Shown: positions 1-13,081 of the stretch, in pieces
Numbering within the stretch: the stretch's first letter is position 1
Layout of the letters: every line of letters starts with the position of its first letter
Source of the DNA: Pyxicephalus adspersus
Lineage: Eukaryota > Chordata > Amphibia > Anura > Pyxicephalidae
NCBI RefSeq assembly: GCF_032062135.1
Contig: NC_092859.1
Coordinates: 45,853,804 to 45,917,803, forward strand
Direction of reading: 5' to 3'
Length of the DNA: 64,000 bases
The notes under the pieces: model-generated
Databases searched by the model: none
Told to the model about the DNA's origin: nothing
What the model saw: the letters and a program-made list of their open reading frames with translations, nothing else
Translations under genes and position numbers: made by a program

Positions 1-215
1 ACAATTGGGTACCTAATACAAGCACAGCTTGTCACAGTATGATATTTACTTATGTGAATATTCACTTTGCAAACTAAAAAGAGTATATTCTTTTAGTTAA
101 TCATCACTAATGTAAGTTGGTTATTGCATAAATGTATTCTTTATTTATCATTTATTGGTATCAGCTGCTAAAAATGTTTAACATATATATGTTATGTTTT
201 AGTAACAACACGTTT

Positions 216-500
216 AACCCCCTTAGTGGTATCCCCGAGTGTGGCTCGAGGTAAAAAATACGTTAAAAGTGATAATCCCGATCCACACTCGGGGTAGCTA
301 AAAACATTAAAAAAAACACTTACCTGGTCCCATCGGTGTCCTTCTCGTCTGTGCCCGTCCTCGGGCTGTGTCCTTTTCCTCTGATCTTCAGCCGAGGTGC
401 GTGCAGGAGGGGCGGCGGGAAAATTCAAATTATTTTGTATTGGATTCAATACAAATAACTGTATTAAATTCAATACAAAGAAATCCTTATGTTATATATA
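216..500. repeat. Dispersed CpG-rich repeat, copy 1
   Basis: Contains CTTACCTGGTCCC, a GC-rich middle, then ATTTTGTATTGGATTCAAT and AATACAAAGAAATC. The same blocks in the same order recur at 51.47-51.69 kb. A 12-bp inverted repeat, CCCCGAGTGTGG, lies at 233-244 and 283-294. The open frames it carries are incidental. Confidence 0.7.
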
Positions 501-515
501 TATAATATATGCTAC

Positions 516-1437
516 TGTACAGTTATATTAGAGGTTACTATTGTCACTAAGACTAAAGTGAGGATCAATACAAAATTTTTAGTTATCAGGGTTAGAAAGC
601 AATCTTGGTTTTGGGAGGTTTATTTCCTGCTTTTTCTAGGGATCAGGTAGTTCATCTCGAATCGGCGAAAAAAGAAAACAATTTACTCTATCCAAAACAA
701 AGAAAATGTTACTGTTTTGGATACACAATTAAACAAAATTTAGCACTTACATGATAAATCACAGCCCTTGTAAATATGTTACCGTAAATTGTATATGTTT
801 GCTGTTGATTTAGGTTGAGTTAATTGTGTCCTTTCATTAACTTTTTTTATTGCAATAGCCCTGGTTGGCCTGCAAAAACAGTAGGCATTCAAGTATTCCT
901 CAGAATGTACAGACAATGCACTTATATGCCAGAATCAAATGGCCAACAAACCTAACATGAAAAACAATCAAAAGAGGCAACTCTAATGATTTCAATGGTC
1001 ATGTGGTATACAAGAGTATTACAAATGATCAATTCACAGTTAGTTCAATAGCTTTGTTTTAAAGCTATTGAACTAACACTCCTTATATTGATATATGCTA
1101 GACCAATAGTAGACAGAGTGTTCCTGAAATGATACACTACCTAATGGTTTCCTCTAAGGAACATAGTTGTTGTTTTATTTAAGAAGTCAGGAATGTCTCA
1201 GTCCTTCAGATTTTATCACTAAAATAAGAAACCTAAAAGGATAGTATGGATGGTATTATAGGAAAATAAAACAAAATAAATACAAAGATTGGGTAAAAAC
1301 CTATATACTACAGAATTCATCATAAAATAGCTACAATGAAATCACGGTGAGTACATAAAAAAAGCAAAAACAGTAACCAATTTAGACTTTTTAATAAAAA
1401 AAAAACTTTTTGTAAATGTAATATTTATTTTACATAC
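516..1437. other. Non-coding DNA beyond the exon 1 donor, with a hairpin
   Basis: Expected to be intron between variable exon 1 and the constant exons further left. No exon was recognised. A 17-bp perfect inverted repeat (GTTAGTTCAATAGCTTT at 1039-1055 and its complement at 1061-1077) is present. Confidence 0.5.
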
Positions 1438-3849
1438 CTGCAAAACATTGTCTTTAGGCAGATTATCCCCAGGAAAACTATTAGCAATTGCTGAATCAGT
1501 ATCAATGAGGTTGTCAGTGGGGACATTCTGGACTGGTTTCAGATAAGCAATTTCATTCTGCTTTGAGTCAAGAGTTACACACACGTCATAGGAGAATGGA
1601 AAAGGTAAACTTGTATCACTGATCTCAGAAGGACATCCCAGGGTAAACTGAGGGTACACATTTCCATTATATGTTCCTAAATGTGTTAGATTGGTTGATT
1701 TTCTGCATTTAAGGATAATTGTAACCATAACTGTCACAATAAATAGAACAGAAATCATAGCTATAGCTATCACCAAGTAGAATGTTCCATTTGATGAAAT
1801 GTTTGACAGATTGGGCTGTCGCTTTATTTCTGGCACAGCTTGTTGAAAGCTCTCAGCCACAACAAGATTTACAGTAGCAGTAGATGATAATGCTGGGTTT
1901 CCATTGTCCTTCACAAGAATGACAATCCTTTGCCTTAGGGAGTCTACGTCTGGAAGTTCTCGACCTATTCTGATTTCACCATTTTGGCTTATAACAAATA
2001 ATGAAGGTTCTGAAACTTGTAGTAAATGATAAGAAAGCCATGCATTATGTCCAGAGTCAGCATCAACTACAATCACTTTGGTCACTAGATAACCTTTCTC
2101 AGCAGAGTGCGGAATAAACTCAAATAAAGATGAACCTTCTGTGCCTGGTGAAGGATATAGAATCTTTGGAGCATTATCATTCTTATCTATGATACATATT
2201 CTCACTGTGACATTGCTGCTTAAAGAAGGAGACCCACTGTCTCTAGCCATCACCTGGAAGTGAAATTCTCGTAACTGTTCATAGTCAAATGATCTTTGAG
2301 CATAAAGAATCCCAGTTATTGAGTTTATGGAAACATAGGATGACACTGGAATATCCTCTATGTTACTATTTATAATGTTGTAAGTTATTTTTCCATTCTC
2401 ATCGCGATCAATATCTAAAGCATGGACCTTTTGCACTGATGTCCCTGGCTGGTTATTTTCTGGAATATATACAACATAATTTTGTTTCTCAAAAACAGGT
2501 GAATTGTCGTTTACATCAGAGATAGTTACCTGGATTGATTTACTGCTAGACATTGGAGGAGATCCACTATCAACACAGTGAATTGTAATGTTGTACAAAG
2601 AATCTCTTTCTTGATCCATGTTTGCAGCGGTAACAAGTTTATAATAGCTGCTTGATGATGGTATTAGTTGAAACGGCAAAGTATTAGACATCTGACATAC
2701 AACTTCGCCATTCATTCCTGAATCTAAATCACGAACATTAATTAAGGCTATAACTGTTCCAGGTGGTGAATTTTCCGGAAGTGTCACTAAGAGAGATGTC
2801 ACTGTTATTTCTGGGATATTGTCATTCACGTCAATCACTTGTATAGACATCTTACAATTTGTAACATGACCTCCACCATCTTTAGCTTCCACCGTCATTT
2901 CATACATATCCGAGACTTCATAATCTAAATTCCCCATTAATTTAACATCCCCATTTTGAGCATCAATACTAAATATTTGCCGAGCATTTTCAGGAATGTG
3001 GCTGAATGAATATGAAATTAAGGCATTGGTACCTTCATCTTCATCAGTTGCATTCAAATGAGTCACTTTAAAACCAACAGGCACATTTTCAGGCAATCTT
3101 ATGTTATAGGTCTCTTGAGTAAACACAGGGAAGTTATCGTTGACATCATGGACTGCAATCTTCACTATAGAAGTCCCAGATCTCTGAGGCTTTCCTCCAT
3201 CAAAAGCAGTTAAAATCAGTTCATAAAAACTTTGCTTTTCTCTATCCAAAGATTTTTCTAGTACAATTTCTGGATATGTAATTCCATCCTTGGCAATCCT
3301 TTCTCCAAGGCTAAAGTACTCTATACCACTAAGTGCATAGCTTTTTACAGAATTGGTACCCAAGTCAGGATCTTGTGCGATACCTAAAGAAAAGCGTGTT
3401 CCAGGACTCGCTGATTCACTAATGCCAATGTCAAAATATTTCTTAGAAAATGTTGGAGAGTTGTCATTTACATCCTGGATTTCCACAGTAACTGTGTAAA
3501 AAACCAATGGGTTTTCTATAACAGCCTCTAGATTTATAAAGCATGTTTGTTTAGTTCCACATAATATCTCTCTGTCCATCCTTTCTGAAACAATCAAGTC
3601 ACCATTTTCAAGATTAACTCCAAAGTACTGCTTGTTGGCTTGAGAGACAATCTGAAATTTTCTCACTGATAGGTCTTTAGCACTCAACCCAAGATCATTA
3701 GCTACATTCCCAACCACAGATCCTTTCTTTAATTCTTCAGGTATAGAGTATTGCAACTGACCAGAGCTATGCTTCAATAAAAATAAAGTAAAATGGAATA
3801 CTTGCCGTATGAACATATTCAGGGAGCTTCTATTTCTTGTAAGATGCAT
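1438..3849 (-). CDS. Clustered protocadherin variable exon 1 (beta/gamma-type)
   Basis: This is a single-exon ectodomain-plus-tail unit of a clustered protocadherin, a homophilic cell-adhesion protein of the neuronal surface. A signal peptide precedes six cadherin repeats with repeated DxNDN and LDRE calcium motifs; EC1 carries the family CX5C loop (CGTKQTC). One membrane helix (FYLVIAIAMISVLFIVTV) is followed by a tail of about 85 residues containing PSEISDTSLPFPFSYDVC. The reading frame stays open to 1342, but at 1438 there is a strong donor, CAG|GTATGT, in phase 0. The exon should therefore stop there and splice to constant exons beyond position 1. The frame opens upstream on a TTG codon; the first ATG is at 3849. 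A second ATG at 3816 aligns better with the paralogues' starts and gives 793 codons. EC1 is closer to the exon at 31.5 kb than to its immediate neighbours. It is the most downstream variable exon visible. Beta versus gamma subfamily cannot be settled without the constant exons. Confidence 0.93.
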
Positions 3850-4024
3850 TGCAATAATCAAATGTATCTTCTGTTCCTTAACAGATTACAAAATCCAAGG
3901 TATTTGTTAAAATGACTAGAGTCATTACATAGCAAAGTGGAAGAAATGGCAGTGTTTCCTTAGTACCTGCATCAATGCTGGATTAGGTTTTTCCATTTTT
4001 ACACAATATAAAACATTTTACAGT

Positions 4025-4045
4025 CTAGTAGTGACACCAAGAGTT
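4025..4045 (-). promoter_or_regulatory. CSE/CTCF-like promoter element of exon 1
   Basis: The plus strand reads AGTGACACCAAGAG here, matching the element found upstream of the other exons, about 175-195 bp before the ATG. It is the most diverged copy: the final GGC is replaced by GTT. A TGGCAGTG block (3947-3954) lies 71 bp closer to the gene, where the other exons have CTGCAGTG. Role by analogy with the mammalian Pcdh promoter CSE, which binds CTCF. Confidence 0.55.
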
Positions 4046-4400
4046 CAAAATTAGGTACTGCACTTTGACTACTGAATTAGTTTCAATACTAAAACATAAA
4101 GAAATAGCAAAGTCTAAGGAAAAAAAAAAAATAATGAACATTAGACTCTAATCTTGATTGATTCTTTGGCATGCTAAAATATGAAAAATATTATTGTGTA
4201 TCATGATGAAAATGTGTATAAATGATCATCTCTGAATAATGTTTTTTTGCAATTTGCTTTTTACACCTTATTTGGTAATTTCACTGGTGCAAAGAAAATA
4301 ATTCTCACTCATAGAATTTTAAAGGAATTTTTAGAATCTTGAAAGTCGAAGTTTTAAATCCCATACACTTATATTTTTTACAATTATATTATACATATTA

Positions 4401-4625
4401 GGCTTGATTTATTAAAGTTCTCCAAGGCTAGGGAGGATACACTTTCATCTTTATACCTGGGTGATCCAAAAAAAACCTAGAATGGATCTGGTCCAAGATT
4501 GAAAACATTTGCAAAATATTACATTTACAAATAGCAAATTACTTTAAGAAATCCATTCCAGGTTCCAAGGTTCAATGATTAAAATGTATCCTCTCCAGCC
4601 TTGGAGAGCTATAATGAATCGGGCT
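4401..4625. repeat. Foldback MITE, copy 1 of 4
   Basis: About 225 bp that folds on itself. It opens with a TGATTTATTAAAG..CTCCAAGGC block and closes with the inverse, CCTTGGAGAGC..ATGAATC. The inner arms (GGATACACTTTCATC and the inverse near 4585) and the central AACATTTGCAAAA also pair. Related copies lie at 21691, 24111 and 40166. It has no coding capacity. Confidence 0.8.
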
Positions 4626-7600
4626 TATTGTTTACAAATTCTAGTGTTATATTTCCATTTTTTAATATTATAAACATATTATAAATATATATTCAATTAT
4701 ATAATGATTTTTTTTATAAATTTAATCTAGTGGCTGTATTTTCATTTATTCAATCAAGTGGCTGTTCTAAACAAGTTTTAGAAATGGGTTCAGGGTCTTG
4801 TGCGTTTTCAGGTACAAAACACACGCAGTTTTCTCATTAATTCTTGGATTAAGTGCTTTTAGAAAAACATGGCAGGTTATTATTTATGTCCTAAATTTCT
4901 ATTTTTGCATCATAAACATGTAATGAATTTTCCATTAAAATTTCGAGATCCAGAAAACAGCACTGCTCACAGGTCCCTTCTCTACTGATTCTGTCATTGA
5001 CGTATAAATTGACATTTTTTGTACTGATTGAACTGATTGCAACAATACTTAGTTTCCTGAACTCCAATTTAACACTTAATTGAGCTCTTCAATTTAACAA
5101 GCTTTGATCCCAAATCATCTGCAGCATTCACAAATAAAGAAAGTTGATTTATTTCTCTTACTGGAATTGAATAGTTTGACTAATTATAAGCAACAACCCA
5201 ATTCAAATGCAAACCAAAAAACAGGGCCACACCATGTCTTTCAAAGTATCATATGTAGATTTTCTTACATTTGTTTTCTAATCATCCAAATAAAGCTAAA
5301 AATATAATTAATAACGTCCAAAAAGCAATATATTTTTAAAAGCTTAGATTCTTGTTAAGATCTGCAGTATTAAAATGCTTCTCTACTTTTTTAGGCAACA
5401 GTGTAACCAAGAAGCTACATTTATGTGTATTTGTTTTAAAGGAAGTAAATGTCATCTGTGTTTGGCATATTTTGTTTTAAAGCTATTGCCGATTTTAGAT
5501 GAAGCATACTATTGGTTGCAAGTATACATTCAAACATATTATTAATTATACTAATACCTTTTACAATGTTTGCTATGAGCAAAATAAATATATATTTTTT
5601 TTAAAGTCAAGAAAATGTTGGCCTAATTGGGATCAATGTTGACTCATTAAATCCTACTACAATAAAATTCTAAATTAAAATAAACTTAATTTCTAACAGT
5701 TTATAAACATTGCAAGGATTATCAAACCTCATGGCAGATTTTTAATATCACACTTTTCAGATTTTAGAGTAAAAGATTTTTTTTCTTCCAAAGTTTTATC
5801 AACATTTCTTGAGTATCAAAAATAGAAAACTTCTAGAAATAAAGAAACCCATTGCATGAGCAAGAAGAGACATATGGATGCCAGTGTCCTGTGCATAGAT
5901 ATTGTATAAAGTGCCCCTAGTGTAATAATAATAATACATAATTATGAATTATAATACAACTTGAAATGAAAGTAAATTTAATTTTCAATTCAAAGTTGAA
6001 ATTTTCTGTTAAGCAACTAATAAAATATTTATAGACTACAATTTACCAATCCCTGCTATTTTCTTTTACCTAAATGGTTAAAGGTCAAGATTTACTAACA
6101 TTTACTGATCTTCAATATTCAATGGTCCAAATTCATACTGTTTGGAGGGTTTCCGATATACCTATTATACCTATTATGTGCTATTATTGTTCTGTATCCT
6201 TTTTCCTCTTTATAATTATTATGAAATGGTCAGTAAGTATACTTTTACATTTGTACAAATAATAATAATAATAATAAATAATATTTTTGAAAAGTATTTA
6301 AATGAAAAAAGTGGAGTTATGACAAAGTTAGGCCCGATAAATATTCATATGACAGAAAAAAAATTAAATTACCAAAAAAGTCACTTATTTATAATTCCAA
6401 AAAAAAAATAGACAATATCTGATTATACGGTGCCAGATGTGCCTTTAGCACATCATAAAAAGCATTATTGTCTCTAGCAAGTCCATACGCATAAACACAG
6501 CCTAAGTTGTATGGGTGGTCACTTATATCAACAAATGCTTACTTCACAAATCCATTTCTAAAAAATGTAAACCATCCAGCGTACAAAAAAACCATAGTGT
6601 CCTTATTACAAAATATCTACAACACATCAAATTCACTGTGAGATAAATACACAATACATAAAACATGTTTCCATAAAACTAATACCAGCATTAAGAATAA
6701 CAAATATAACAAATAATATAACATAGTATTTCTTAGAAAAATAGATAATATTCTATAAAGGGTTCAAAACTAGTGACTACAAATATATGTCCCATAAATA
6801 CCCATAAACAAAACTAAAATAATAATACCACCAGTATATAACCAATACTCAAAAATTTGTTTTATTAGTCAGCAGATTACATCTAATTATATATCTAAAC
6901 CTTTCAAAATGCCGCAGTCAATATAAAAAAATGTTCTCGTATCTCTTAGTTTCCTGACTAGATTAGAAGATTCCAAGATGAAAACAATACTCTACTTTTA
7001 AAAATGAGAGTTAAAAGTAGTAATAAAAGTTGTGTCCACTACTTCATTATTGTCCTTTACATCCTCCTACTATTTGTAATCCTATTAAACTTGTGTCCTT
7101 TTGGGAATTTGTTCCTTTTTTTTTACCTTCTCATTCCATTATCGATAACATATTTTTAAATCTATTTTGTAAAAAGTTATTGTCCTTCATAAATTGACCC
7201 TTTGGAGTATTCTTTAGCCATATTCTTTATGGTGGCAACTCCTTAATTAAAAATTTCTCTCCGTAATGTTAAAATAAACCACTGTTCTTTTTCTTTACCT
7301 TACTTCATGAAAAATATTACCATCCAATGAAATGAAATAATTATTTATTGCACTTATAGGAAAATCTAATGTTTTTATCATTCTTATTCAAATCCCCTAA
7401 AAATATATGATAATTCATTTTCTTCAGATCCTTTTCATATCTAAAATACCTATTTTTTTAAATGCCCGTATAGGGCATCACCATATTTAATATAAGTATC
7501 TAACAAGTAATACACATTACTGTGTGTTATCCTTTAAAAATGCTTTTGCTCCCACCACAATAGGCCGGAAATACAAATCTTTTAATTCCCTAGTCTTGAA

Positions 7601-8600
7601 GTTCTCCCTGAAGGAAGGAAGTCCTTTGTATTTGCTCCTATAGATTAGTACCATTACTACTACTGAGGGACTGAAATATCTAGCTTCTTTTTTCAAAAAC
7701 AGATTTATCTTATAGATTTATCTAATAGATGTTATTCATTCTTTATTAAATAGTGCAGAATTCTTCTATAATTTGGTATGTTAGGAGATCAAATAAAAAT
7801 CTTTTCTTTTCTATTTGATACTCAGTTTAATCAAATACAATAAGTCTTCCTACCTTGTCTGTTGGTCCTTCTACAATATCTTTGTTTTTTAAATATATAA
7901 TGGATTGTTATCCATTGTTTTATCCTCATTTAATTTAAAACCATTAAAAATATATATATATTATTTTTTCCCATTTTGTGGGTTAAAGACAGATAAATTA
8001 GTAAGACCACTTGGGATACTTTTATTATGAGCTTGAAATACTTTCTCATATTGAGTTACTGGTGCATATCCATATAAGCCTCAAATTTGTTAATTCTGAT
8101 TTTTGGATAATAGTTAAGTTATAACCCTAATGCTAGTTTCCTCTTTATTTAGGTTAAATACTTATAAACCTTTATTTCACCTCCCATTTTCATTTTCAAA
8201 TCGTGAGATTTTGGCACTTGGCAACCAATAGCTTATACATTATTGGTTGTTTCAACCATAGCTGTCAAAGATAAAAATATATGATTTTCTATGGGCATAT
8301 ATAACAAAAGGAAAACATTAATTAAAAACAATTGCACTCTATTTCACAACAGACTGAGAAGTAGATCTCAATCTACATGGAATTCAGTGTGTGCAGTTCG
8401 TTGCATTTTGTTGATTATTCAATTGCCATCTACTAAAACGGGGTGTCTTTACAAATTGATATTAAACAGAAAAAAGTTTATCTTGGCAGCATTGCAAGCA
8501 CGCTAAAACAGGAAACTGAGAATCTAGTAAAGTGATCAACTTTAAAGCAAGTTACAAAAATAGAAAGTATATATTCTGTCTGTTTTACTGCACATTACTA
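4626..8600. other. AT-rich intergenic DNA between exons 1 and 2
   Basis: About 4 kb of AT-rich sequence with scattered short homopolymers and (AAT)n near 6260. The open frames here are short, low-complexity and unlike any family I recognise. I see no exon, RNA gene or complete transposon. Confidence 0.6.
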
Positions 8601-8627
8601 TTATTATGTTAATTTAGCCGTTCTTAC

Positions 8628-11012
8628 CAATGTTGATATTTTCATAACCAAGTTATCTTTATTGGATGTCCGGTTTACAGCTGCATCTTCTGTGTCAATG
8701 AGATTGTCTGTGGGGACATTCTGGACTGGCTTCAGATAAGCAATTTCATTCTGCTTTGAGTCAAGAGTCACACACACATCGTATGAGAATGGAAAGGGTA
8801 AACTTGTATCACTAATTTCAGACGGACATCCCAAGGTGAACTGAGGATATACATTCCTATTAAATGTTCCAAAGGAAGGTGGAATATGGGGTTTCTTGCA
8901 TTTGTAGGCTATTGCAATCATCAATGTTACAATAAATAACAGTGAAATTAAAGTTATAGCAATTAAAATATAAAATGTAGAATTGGTTGTGGTATCAGAA
9001 TTATTAGACTGACGTCTTATTTCTGGAACAGCTTGCTGAAAATTGTCAGCCACAACTACATTCAAAGTGACTGTAGATGATAGGGATGGGATTCCATTAT
9101 CTTTCACCAGCACCACAATTTTTTGCCTTAAAGAGTCTAAGTCCTGGAGGTCTCTTGTGATCTTGATTTCACCTGTCTGTTGGCTAATAGTAAATAAGGA
9201 TGGATCAGGAGCTTGTAGAAAGTGGTAAGAGAGCCAAGCATTGTGTCCAGAGTCAGAATCCACAGCAATCACCTTGGTCACTAAGTAACCTTTCTCAGCA
9301 GATTGTGGAATAAATTCAAATAATGCTGATTCACCAGGTTCTTGAGATGGGTAGAGAATCTTGGGAGCATTATCATTTTTATCTATAATAAATATTCTCA
9401 CGGTGACATTACTGCTCAGAGGAGGAGATCCACTGTCTTTAGCCATAACCTGGAACTGAAATTCACGTATCTGTTCATAATCAAATGATCTCTGAGCATA
9501 AAGAACCCCAGTCATTGAATTTATAGAAACATATGAAGAAACTGGGATGTTATCAATATCTGTATTGATTATAGAGTATATGAGACGAGCATTTTCATTA
9601 TCATCTGGATCTGATGCATGAACACTAACAACTGAAGTTCCGGGTGGGTTATGCTCTGGAATGTAGCAAATAAAATTTGGTTTGTCAAAAACAGGTGGAT
9701 TATCATTCACATCAGAAATTGTTAAATAAATATCTTTCTTAGCAGACAGTTGTGGAACACCTTGATCTTCAGCTATAATGGTAATATTATAAAAAGAGGA
9801 TTTTTCTCTGTCCAGGGGCTGTGCAGTTACAAGCTTGAAGTAATTATTAGTTGAAGGTTCTAACTTAAAAATATGTGTCTCAGATAAAAGGCACATTATA
9901 TCACCATTTATTCCAGAATCCAAGTCTTTGACATTAATTAATGCTACAAGTGTCCCAGGGGGGGCATCCTCAGGTACTGGTGAACAAAGAGATGCTACTG
10001 TTATCTCTGGAATATTGTCATTTACATCAATTATCTCTATTAATATGGTGCATTTAGCTACTAAGCCACCCCCATCTACAGCTTCCACTGCCATCTCATA
10101 GGATTTTGTTGCATCATAATCTAGTTCTCCAATAGTTTTGATGACTCCAGTGTGAGAATCCACGTTAAAAGTATGGCGTGCTTTTTCAGGAATGTGACTA
10201 AATGAATATGTGATTTCTGCATTGGTCCCTTCATCTTTGTCAGTGGCATTCAGTTGAAGTACCAGAGATCCACTTCTGAAATTTTCCCTTAAAGTTATTC
10301 TGTATATATCTTGGTTAAACACAGGAAAATTATCATTAAAATCTTGAACCATAATCTTGATTACAGCGGTTCCAGTTTTCATTGGTTGACCCCCATCAAA
10401 GGCACTTAGAATTAGCGTATAGCTCTGCTGTTTTTCACGATCCAAGGGCTCTTCCAGAACCAGCTCTGGATGTTTTGTTCCTTTGCTATCAGTTTTCTCA
10501 CCCAAACTGAAATGCAGATTGGGACTAAGATTATAATCCTTCAAAGAATTAGCTCCCAAATCTGGATCCCGTGCATTTCCCAGCACAAATCGTGATCCCG
10601 GGGGTGCAGATTCACTTATTCCTATCTCAAATGTATCCTTAGAAAATCTTGGTGGATTGTCATTTATATCCTGGATTTCAATTTTAACAGAATAAACATT
10701 AACAGGATTTTCAGCCAAAACCTCAAGATATAGAAAACAGCTTTGCTCCAATGCACACAATTCTTCCCTGTCTATTCGGTCAGTGATATAAAGATTGCCA
10801 CTTTCTGAGCTGACATTGAAATAATTCCTGTTACTTTGAGAAACAATCCTTAGTTTTCTTATTCCCAATTCATTACTGTTTAACCCCAAATCCTTTCCAA
10901 TATTTCCCACAATGGAATTTGTCCTCATCTCTTCTAAAATTGTATAGTGAATCAAATTAGATGCAACCATAGAATAATAAGTTAAAGAGAGACATATTAC
11001 TTGCCATGCCAT
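8628..11012 (-). CDS. Clustered protocadherin variable exon 2 (beta/gamma-type)
   Basis: Encodes a signal peptide starting MAWQVICLSL, six cadherin repeats, a membrane helix (STFYILIAITLISLLFIV) and a short tail with PSEISDTSLPFPFSYDVC and NVPTDNLID. EC1 has the CX5C loop (CALEQSC). Calcium-binding DxNDN motifs close the repeats, and LDRE motifs lie within them. The frame opens on a GTG at 11024, but the first ATG is at 11012, in good Kozak context (A at -3, G at +4), and aligns with the paralogue starts. Translation runs to a stop near 8604, but a donor TTG|GTAAGA sits at 8628 in phase 0, giving 795 codons. Its donor is the weakest of the set at the exon side (TTG instead of CAG). EC1 is most like the exons at 13.1 and 17.2 kb (RKLRIVS, NPVNVYSV). 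Expected role: one alternative recognition isoform of a cPcdh gene. Confidence 0.93.
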
Positions 11013-11130
11013 TGTCCTATGCACAGTGCTGAAGTCTCAAACAAAAGTGGAATCTGATGTTTTAAATCCTTCAGAATTGTAATTCTCCAGATACAAAAAT
11101 ATGAAAATATGTCTTTCTTCTGTTAAGATT

Positions 11131-11137
11131 TGCAGTG
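11131..11137 (-). promoter_or_regulatory. Initiator-like CACTGCA block of exon 2
   Basis: On the coding strand this reads CACTGCA, 60 bp downstream of the CSE. It is followed by a pyrimidine-poor AACAGAAGAAAGACATAT stretch that has recognisable counterparts in exons 3 and 4. The fixed spacing suggests the transcription start region; this is inference. Confidence 0.4.
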
Positions 11138-11196
11138 TATTTAATGTCATTGTATCCGAACACTAACATTACAAAATCAGTTCTGCACCACGTTAG

Positions 11197-11217
11197 GCAA
11201 GAGTGACACCATGAGGC
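11197..11217 (-). promoter_or_regulatory. CSE/CTCF-like promoter element of exon 2
   Basis: The plus strand shows GAGTGACACCATGAGGC; the coding-strand reading CCTCATGGTGTCAC resembles a CTCF core in the direction of transcription. It starts 185 bp upstream of the ATG, and 18-19 of its 21 positions match the exon 3 copy. Confidence 0.65.
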
Positions 11218-13072
11218 TTTATTGGGGAAATGCAGGGAAACTTAGACTTGTATGTACAAAGAAGTATTAAAAACAAATCAATTTTGCTTTGAAAACTTGA
11301 CTATTTAAAAAAAAAAACATAAAATATAGACAATGAGATGCACTTGTTTAGATTATAAATGTAATATTAAAATTATTAATATATTGTGTGGGACAGCAAA
11401 TTATAGAAAAAAATGTAATTTCCAAGCATGCATAGTTTTGATACTTTGGGCTGGACATTATATAAATATGGAGATTAGTATATAATGTTCTGTTTATAAG
11501 ACTACATATTATCTGTTTTCTAGCATACTGTTACAATCAATGCTACATACGACATAATAAGTTATTGGTTAATATCTAGGTATAACATCTTAGGTAAAGC
11601 AACAAAATTAAATATAGCATATAAAGTATATTAAATCCAAATGCCATCCTTGTGAATGCATTAAACATGCACACATATGCTGTGTACTACAGCATTCTAG
11701 TTTTAAATATGTTTCATTCTGCTTTAAATATCTGATCAAATGAGCAAATAAATTTTAAGAAAATAGGAATTGTACAAAACTAGATGAGTTAATCAAATAC
11801 AGCTTTGTTACTCCAAGTTAAAAATTGTACTTTAGTAAATCAATAAACAACATATGTCCCTTCACAATGCAGTAGCAAAAAATCAAATTTATCAAAACCT
11901 TGTATAACTATCAAATATATTTTCAAGAAGAAAGATGTTATATCAGAAGTAGTGCATTGCAACCCTAATTAATGTACAGTGCTGAGTAATATGTTGGCGC
12001 TATATAAATACTTGCATTGTAAAGGCTTTATCTTAATAGCATAATACCGGTACCTTGACCATAAGCAATGTTAACCCCTGGCCACTTTCTTCAAGCTCTA
12101 AAAATGCATACAGATATGCTAAGCAATATTGAAAGAACTGTTTTTCCTGTAAAAAAAAACAGATGTGCAAGAGACAGGACAAACAGGTGGCCTTTAGGTC
12201 ATTTACCAATTGCTCTCTATTATGTCAAACAAATTACATTTTAGACCAGTCTGGGAAGTATATCTGAAATAAAATATAGATGAGAAGGGCTAGAATCTAT
12301 GGACAGCTACAATTTTTCATGTGACCCTAACACAGGCCATTTTAGTGATTTTCTCACTCACCCATATTAGTTCTTGAGCAATTTTTCACTCCCATTGTGG
12401 CACTCTTTCTTCTATTTAAATCAACAGCAGCCAGAGTCCGTAAAATATATAGACTTTTTTATTAATTATTTTAGTGATTTTTTCAGAATTTTATTAGCCA
12501 AAGCCAAAAATGTTGTACAAAAATGCAGTGTAATGCAACAATACAAAATATGAGAAAATCTAAGACCAGCATTGCATATATACTTAGTAGCACCCTATGA
12601 ATAAAACGCTTGCAGTCTTTTGGCCACTATAATACTATTACATATAGAGGATTGACTATTTTAGATTTTAGGTGTTTAGATTTTTGTTTTAAATTAATAT
12701 CTGGGCCATCTGACCCATCAGTGGTAAAGATTGTAAAACTCTACGTGCAATATAAGCCACTTGACATTGAACAGGGCTCTAAAGAAGATTTTCTATGGAA
12801 CCTCTAATTTGGAGTTGTCATTGTCTGCACAGCTGGCTATACCAGATTAAAGCCTGTCACCAAATTGTTTTAAATGATAAACAATATATATTTAAATATT
12901 ATCCTTTTTAGAAAATATACCATAAATTTTATATAAAATGCGATGCTTAACATGAACACAAAACATTACATTTTTGTAAAAAAAAACCTAATGATCTACA
13001 TATTTGTCAAAAAACTAGTACATGCAGACTGAATTTAGCACAATGTATTTGTCTAATGACAAATGTAGAAAT
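11218..13072. other. Intergenic DNA between exons 2 and 3, with a short SINE-tail fragment
   Basis: AT-rich and without a recognisable gene. Around 11977-12015 a piece reads GTACAGTGCTGAGTAATATG followed by TTGGCGCTATATAAATA. This is the 3'-tail motif of a dispersed SINE/L2-type family also seen at 22.85 and 62.28 kb. Confidence 0.5.
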
Positions 13073-13081
13073 TCATCCTAC

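Noticed and set aside
192..473. 93-codon minus-strand frame similar to one at 51429-51644
   Set aside because: The likeness is due to a shared non-coding repeat, and the frames differ by indels.
1342..1437. C-terminal extension of exon 1 past the donor (CKINITFTKSFFF)
   Set aside because: It lies after CAG|GTATGT, differs from all paralogues and is low-complexity, so it is intron translation.
9043..9228. Plus-strand open frames inside the protocadherin exons (also 13305-14522, 18360-18614)
   Set aside because: They are antisense shadows of strongly conserved minus-strand cadherin coding sequence and recur at the same relative places.
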